Positions 22,663-25,275 of a DNA stretch of 25,275 bases are shown piece by piece. The stretch is from DASZHJ01 sp035581425 (lineage in GTDB: Bacteria; Pseudomonadota; Alphaproteobacteria; ATCC43930; CGMCC-115725), in contig DATJVP010000056.1 in NCBI GenBank assembly GCA_035581425.1, positions 1 through 25,275 of the forward strand, in the 5' to 3' direction. Position 1 is the first letter of the stretch. Each line of letters starts with the position of its first letter. Below the pieces are notes generated by a model. That model ran no database searches. It worked only from the letters and a program-made list of their open reading frames with translations, and was not told the DNA's origin. Both the position numbers and the translations under genes were made by a program.

Positions 22663-23424
22663 TCAGCGGACCGAGATCGGGATGCGGATGTCGATTACGG
22701 AGGCGACGGGCTTGCCTGCCTCGATCTGCGGGAAGAAGCGCCACTTGCCGAGCGCCTCCAGGAGAAGGCGGTTAAAGGCGGGGTCGGGGGTGGGGCTCAC
22801 GAGCTCGACTTTGGCGCTGCCGTCGGCGGCGACGCGAAAGCGAGCGATCGCGACCAACTCGACCGCGCGGTGACGGAGTGCGTCGGGAATCTCGGGGAGC
22901 GGCTGATAGACGGCGCGCGCGCTCGCCGTGTTTGCGCTTGGTGCCGACGCCGGCGCGGACTGCTGTGGCGCTGGCGCGGGCGGCCGAGACGAGGACGGCG
23001 GGCTGTGCGTCGGCCGCGCCGGGGGCGCGGGCCGCGGAGGCGTCGGCTTCGGAGGCGGCGGTGGTGGGGGCGGATCGGGTTCCGCCAAGAGCGGTGGTGG
23101 CGTTGGATCGGGCTCCGCCTGAGGCGGCAGCGGCTCGGGCTCGGGAATTGGTGGTGGCGGCTCGGCTTGTGGCTGCGGCTCCGACACAGCAGCGGGGGCG
23201 GGTGGCGGCTCGGCTTGTGGCTGCGACTCCGACACGGCAGCGGGGGCGGGTGGCAGCTCAACCACCTGCGCCTCCAGCGGCACCGGCGCGAGCGGTGCCA
23301 CCGGCGTACCGATGAGCAGGCTTAGAAATCCCGCGATCGCCGCGAGGGCGATCAATGCCGCCGTCGGCACGAGCCAGGGTAGACGTGCCCAGGGATGGTC
23401 GTGATACGCCCGGCGGGCGGGCAC
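22663..23424 (-). CDS. tonB: TonB-family energy transducer
   Basis: TonB carries energy from the ExbB/ExbD proton channel to outer-membrane receptors. The 253 residues comprise a basic N-terminus, one membrane segment (about 16-38) and a long Pro/Glu/Gln-rich spacer (about 40-160). The C-terminal domain runs from YQPLPEIPDALRHRAVELVA through WRFFPQIEAGKPVASVIDIR. The start is GTG at 23424, five bases after exbD; the ribosome-binding site is weak. The membrane segment lacks a histidine at the place of His20 in E. coli TonB; the only nearby His residues (8 and 10) precede it. A 48-bp tandem repeat encodes part of the spacer. Confidence 0.9.
   Translation of the reverse strand: MPARRAYHDHPWARLPWLVPTAALIALAAIAGFLSLLIGTPVAPLAPVPLEAQVVELPPAPAAVSESQPQAEPPPAPAAVSEPQPQAEPPPPIPEPEPLPPQAEPDPTPPPLLAEPDPPPPPPPPKPTPPRPAPPARPTHSPPSSSRPPAPAPQQSAPASAPSANTASARAVYQPLPEIPDALRHRAVELVAIARFRVAADGSAKVELVSPTPDPAFNRLLLEALGKWRFFPQIEAGKPVASVIDIRIPISVR
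23153..23248. repeat. Two-copy 48-bp tandem repeat in the tonB spacer
   Basis: Copies at 23153-23200 and 23201-23248 differ at two positions and encode a 16-residue unit of the type PPPAPAAVSEPQPQAE. A partial third copy follows. As the unit is a multiple of three, changes in copy number would lengthen or shorten the proline-rich spacer without breaking the frame. Confidence 0.85.
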
Positions 23425-23429
23425 GGTTG

Positions 23430-23831
23430 CTACTCGCGCTTGATCGCGAAGACGAAATGGACGGCGCCGGCTTCGCGGGCGCGCAGCATCGCCTGCACCA
23501 CGGTCCCGTTGGGGGCGGCGCTGTCGGCGTTCACGATGACGCTCGTCTCGGGTCCCGCGAGCATCGCCTGCAGGGTCGACGTCAGGGTCTCCAGTGTGAC
23601 CACGGTCTCATTGAGGAGGAGCCCGCCCTCTCGCGTCACGGTGAGGGTCACGGGCTTCACCAGCTGAAGCGGCGCGGCGCTGCCCTTGGGCAAGTCGACC
23701 GCGAGGGAGTGCAGGTTCTGCATCGCGAGCGAGGCCAGCATGAAGGTCGCGAGCAGGAAGAACATCACGTCGATCATCGGGATGATCTCAATGCGTCCGC
23801 GCCGGCGACTGCGGGCAGGGCGGAACTTCAT
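23430..23831 (-). CDS. exbD: ExbD-type biopolymer transport protein
   Basis: ExbD is the single-pass partner of ExbB and forms the proton path that drives TonB. The 133 residues start MKFRPARSRRRGRIEIIPMI. They contain one membrane segment with Asp21 in PMIDVMFFLLATFML, matching the essential membrane aspartate of ExbD/TolR/MotB proteins. A periplasmic domain follows, ending DSAAPNGTVVQAMLRAREAG. The start ATG overlaps the exbB stop as ATGA, so the two are translationally coupled. The frame stays open upstream across exbB, but that part is a shadow. TolR is the main alternative, but the TonB neighbour favours ExbD. Confidence 0.9.
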   Translation of the reverse strand: MKFRPARSRRRGRIEIIPMIDVMFFLLATFMLASLAMQNLHSLAVDLPKGSAAPLQLVKPVTLTVTREGGLLLNETVVTLETLTSTLQAMLAGPETSVIVNADSAAPNGTVVQAMLRAREAGAVHFVFAIKRE

Positions 23832-24466
23832 CGTAAGCCCTCGCCGGCATCGAGGCGGATGTGATCGACGAGGCGGGTCCCGAGCCGCTCCATCTCGTCC
23901 ATGATCTGCGCCTGCCGCGCCGAGAAGAAATTGAAGGCGAAGAGCGCAACCAGCGCGACGAAAAGACCGATCGCGGTCGCGATCAGCGCTTCGGCCACGC
24001 CGCCGGTGACCCCCCCGGGATCGACGAGGCCCTGGTTGCCGAAGAGCTTGAAGGCGCGGATCATCCCGGCGATGGTCCCGAGCAGGCCGAGGAGCGGCGC
24101 TGCCGTGACGATCGTCTCGAGCACCCAGAGCCAGCGCCCCAGCGACTTCTCGACCAGGCCCGCCTCGTCCGCCGCCCGCGATTCGACCCACCAGGCCGGG
24201 CGTGTCCGATTTTCCAGGATGACGCCGAAGAAGCCGCGGAAGTAGTTGCGTGGCGAAAGGCTCTCGAGCTGCTGCTCCAGCGCCGTCCAGTCGAATCCGT
24301 AGGTTTCCACGAGTTCCACGAGATCAGCGGGAATCCGCGTCCGCCGCAGCAGCACATAGGTCTTCTCGAGCGCCACCACTGCCGCCAGCACCGCGAGGCC
24401 CAGCAGTGGATAGACGGTGACGCCGCCGAGCTCGAGCGTGGTAAGGAGGTCGCTGAGCGTCTGCAT
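23828..24466 (-). CDS. exbB: ExbB-type (MotA/TolQ/ExbB) proton channel protein
   Basis: ExbB forms the pentameric membrane channel around ExbD. The 212 residues have three hydrophobic segments: VTVYPLLGLAVLAAVVALEK near the N-terminus, then ETIVTAAPLLGLLGTIAGMI and EALIATAIGLFVALVALFAF. The latter two are the conserved MotA/TolQ/ExbB core. A cytoplasmic loop lies between the first and second segments. The ATG at 24466 (MQTLSDLLTTLELGG) is chosen because the longer frame would run into the receptor gene. Seven bases separate it from the receptor stop. The ribosome-binding site is weak, so coupling to the receptor gene is likely. Confidence 0.9.
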   Translation of the reverse strand: MQTLSDLLTTLELGGVTVYPLLGLAVLAAVVALEKTYVLLRRTRIPADLVELVETYGFDWTALEQQLESLSPRNYFRGFFGVILENRTRPAWWVESRAADEAGLVEKSLGRWLWVLETIVTAAPLLGLLGTIAGMIRAFKLFGNQGLVDPGGVTGGVAEALIATAIGLFVALVALFAFNFFSARQAQIMDEMERLGTRLVDHIRLDAGEGLR

Positions 24467-24473
24467 CTCTCGC

Positions 24474-25275
24474 TCAGAACTGCTTCCTGATCGCCCCGAA
24501 AATCGCGCGCCGCGGACCGTATTGCGCTGCAAAGACGCCAACGCCGCTGCCGGATCGAATTTGATAGACCTTGTCGAAAGCGTTGCTCAGATTGACGCTG
24601 AGATCGATCGGGCCGCCCGGTGCATTTTGAAACCGATGCGAGACACCGAAATTGACCTGGACGTACGGCGGCACCGTCCCACCATTGGGAGCAACGCCAT
24701 TGTCCTGGCGGAGCCCGGACCCATAGACGAAATTGCCGCTGAATTGCGTCCCCTGCCAGGTATATGCGACACCCCCCGAGGCCGTGATCCACTGGTTGTG
24801 ATCGGTATAGATGTAATTGTTGGCGATGAAAGCGAGATCGTCCGGACTGAAATTGAACTGTTGCGAAGCGACTTGTGTCGCGCGCTCCCGGCCGACCGCA
24901 AGATTTCCATAGGCGGACCAATTGCCCATGTTGTAGCTGCCAGTGACCTCGACGCCGTAGACGTTGGCGTGCGCGTAATTGAAGACCGAGAGGATGATCG
25001 GCGCGCCAAATTGGCCCTCGTCGATCAGGTTGTCGGCAATTTTGTAAAAGAAGTCGGTTCCCAGCTTCAGCCCGGGCAGGAAGACGTGCTCTGCCCCGAC
25101 ATCGAAGTAATGCGATCGCTCCGGGAGGATAGGGCCGTCAAGCGGCGGCGAAGCCGGGGTGTAGCCCGCGGGAAAGCCGGTCGTGCCTGCGAATTTGTTG
25201 ATGGATTGGCCCGATATCAGTTCAATCGCCGGCGGCGTGAAATAGCGCGAATAGCCGGCGTGGAAAGTCGTATCG
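24474..25275 (-). CDS. TonB-dependent outer-membrane receptor, C-terminal part
   Basis: The frame is open to the window end, giving 266 residues of the barrel C-terminus. The N-terminal signal, TonB box and plug lie outside. Typical receptor features are AGYSRYFTPPAIELISGQ, then ERSHYFDVGAEH followed by GLKLGTDFFYKIADNLID, NVYGVEVTGSYNMGNW, DLSVNLSNAFDKVYQI and a terminal RKQF whose final Phe is the barrel-assembly signal. It takes up a scarce ligand such as an iron chelate, heme or cobalamin; the ligand cannot be told from this part. An apparent start at 24929 is internal. Codon use looks less GC-rich than in the neighbouring genes. exbB, exbD and tonB follow in the same direction. Confidence 0.9.
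   Translation of the reverse strand, partial: DTTFHAGYSRYFTPPAIELISGQSINKFAGTTGFPAGYTPASPPLDGPILPERSHYFDVGAEHVFLPGLKLGTDFFYKIADNLIDEGQFGAPIILSVFNYAHANVYGVEVTGSYNMGNWSAYGNLAVGRERATQVASQQFNFSPDDLAFIANNYIYTDHNQWITASGGVAYTWQGTQFSGNFVYGSGLRQDNGVAPNGGTVPPYVQVNFGVSHRFQNAPGGPIDLSVNLSNAFDKVYQIRSGSGVGVFAAQYGPRRAIFGAIRKQF

Overview
The window looks like part of an alphaproteobacterial chromosome with high GC content. I cannot name the genus from sequence alone. The evidence is the unbroken order tuf-rpsJ...secY-adk-rpsM-rpsK-rpoA-rplQ, an RpoA beginning MIQKNWQ, the Arg/Asp-rich N-terminal extension of S5, and a GCCCGGC-type paired inverted repeat after rplQ of the kind common in Rhizobiales and Rhodospirillales.

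Region 1 (1-15445, + strand) is the fused str-end/S10/spc/alpha ribosomal protein cluster. It starts with a 5'-truncated tuf. It then runs rpsJ, rplC, rplD, rplW, rplB, rpsS, rplV, rpsC, rplP, rpmC, rpsQ, rplN, rplX, rplE, rpsN, rpsH, rplF, rplR, rpsE, rpmD, rplO, secY, adk, rpsM, rpsK, rpoA and rplQ. Genes are tightly packed and often overlap by 1-4 bases. A near-consensus sigma-70 promoter at 12889-12916, between adk and rpsM, should give the rpsM-rpsK-rpoA-rplQ group its own transcript. Stem-loops sit between rplO and secY, after adk and before rpoA. L30 has an unusually long Lys/Ala/Pro-rich N-terminal tail, and S11, L15 and S5 also carry low-complexity tails.

Region 2 (15446-16171) holds a paired inverted repeat resembling a REP/BIME element, then a small orphan lipoprotein gene on the + strand. 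That gene ends tail to tail with the next region; the two stop codons lie in one short inverted repeat.

Region 3 (16182-25275, - strand) contains three transcription units concerned with the envelope. Read in the direction of transcription, the first is a TonB-dependent receptor (cut by the window end), exbB, exbD and tonB, the energised outer-membrane import machinery. The second is a TetR-type regulator followed by a three-domain LplT/PlsC/acyl-ACP synthetase fusion for lysophospholipid recycling. Its promoter is overlapped by a perfect 12-bp inverted repeat that is very probably the regulator's own operator. The third is an imelysin-like (M75/EfeO-type) periplasmic protein followed by a two-heme MauG/cytochrome c peroxidase-like protein. 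A dyad resembling a Fur box lies upstream of that pair, which suggests a role in iron or heme metabolism.

The parts most worth follow-up are the imelysin/di-heme pair with its Fur-like site, the TetR operator/promoter with the triple fusion, and the extended L30. I saw no tRNA, rRNA, CRISPR array, insertion sequence or prophage gene. No gene-free stretch exceeds 300 bases.
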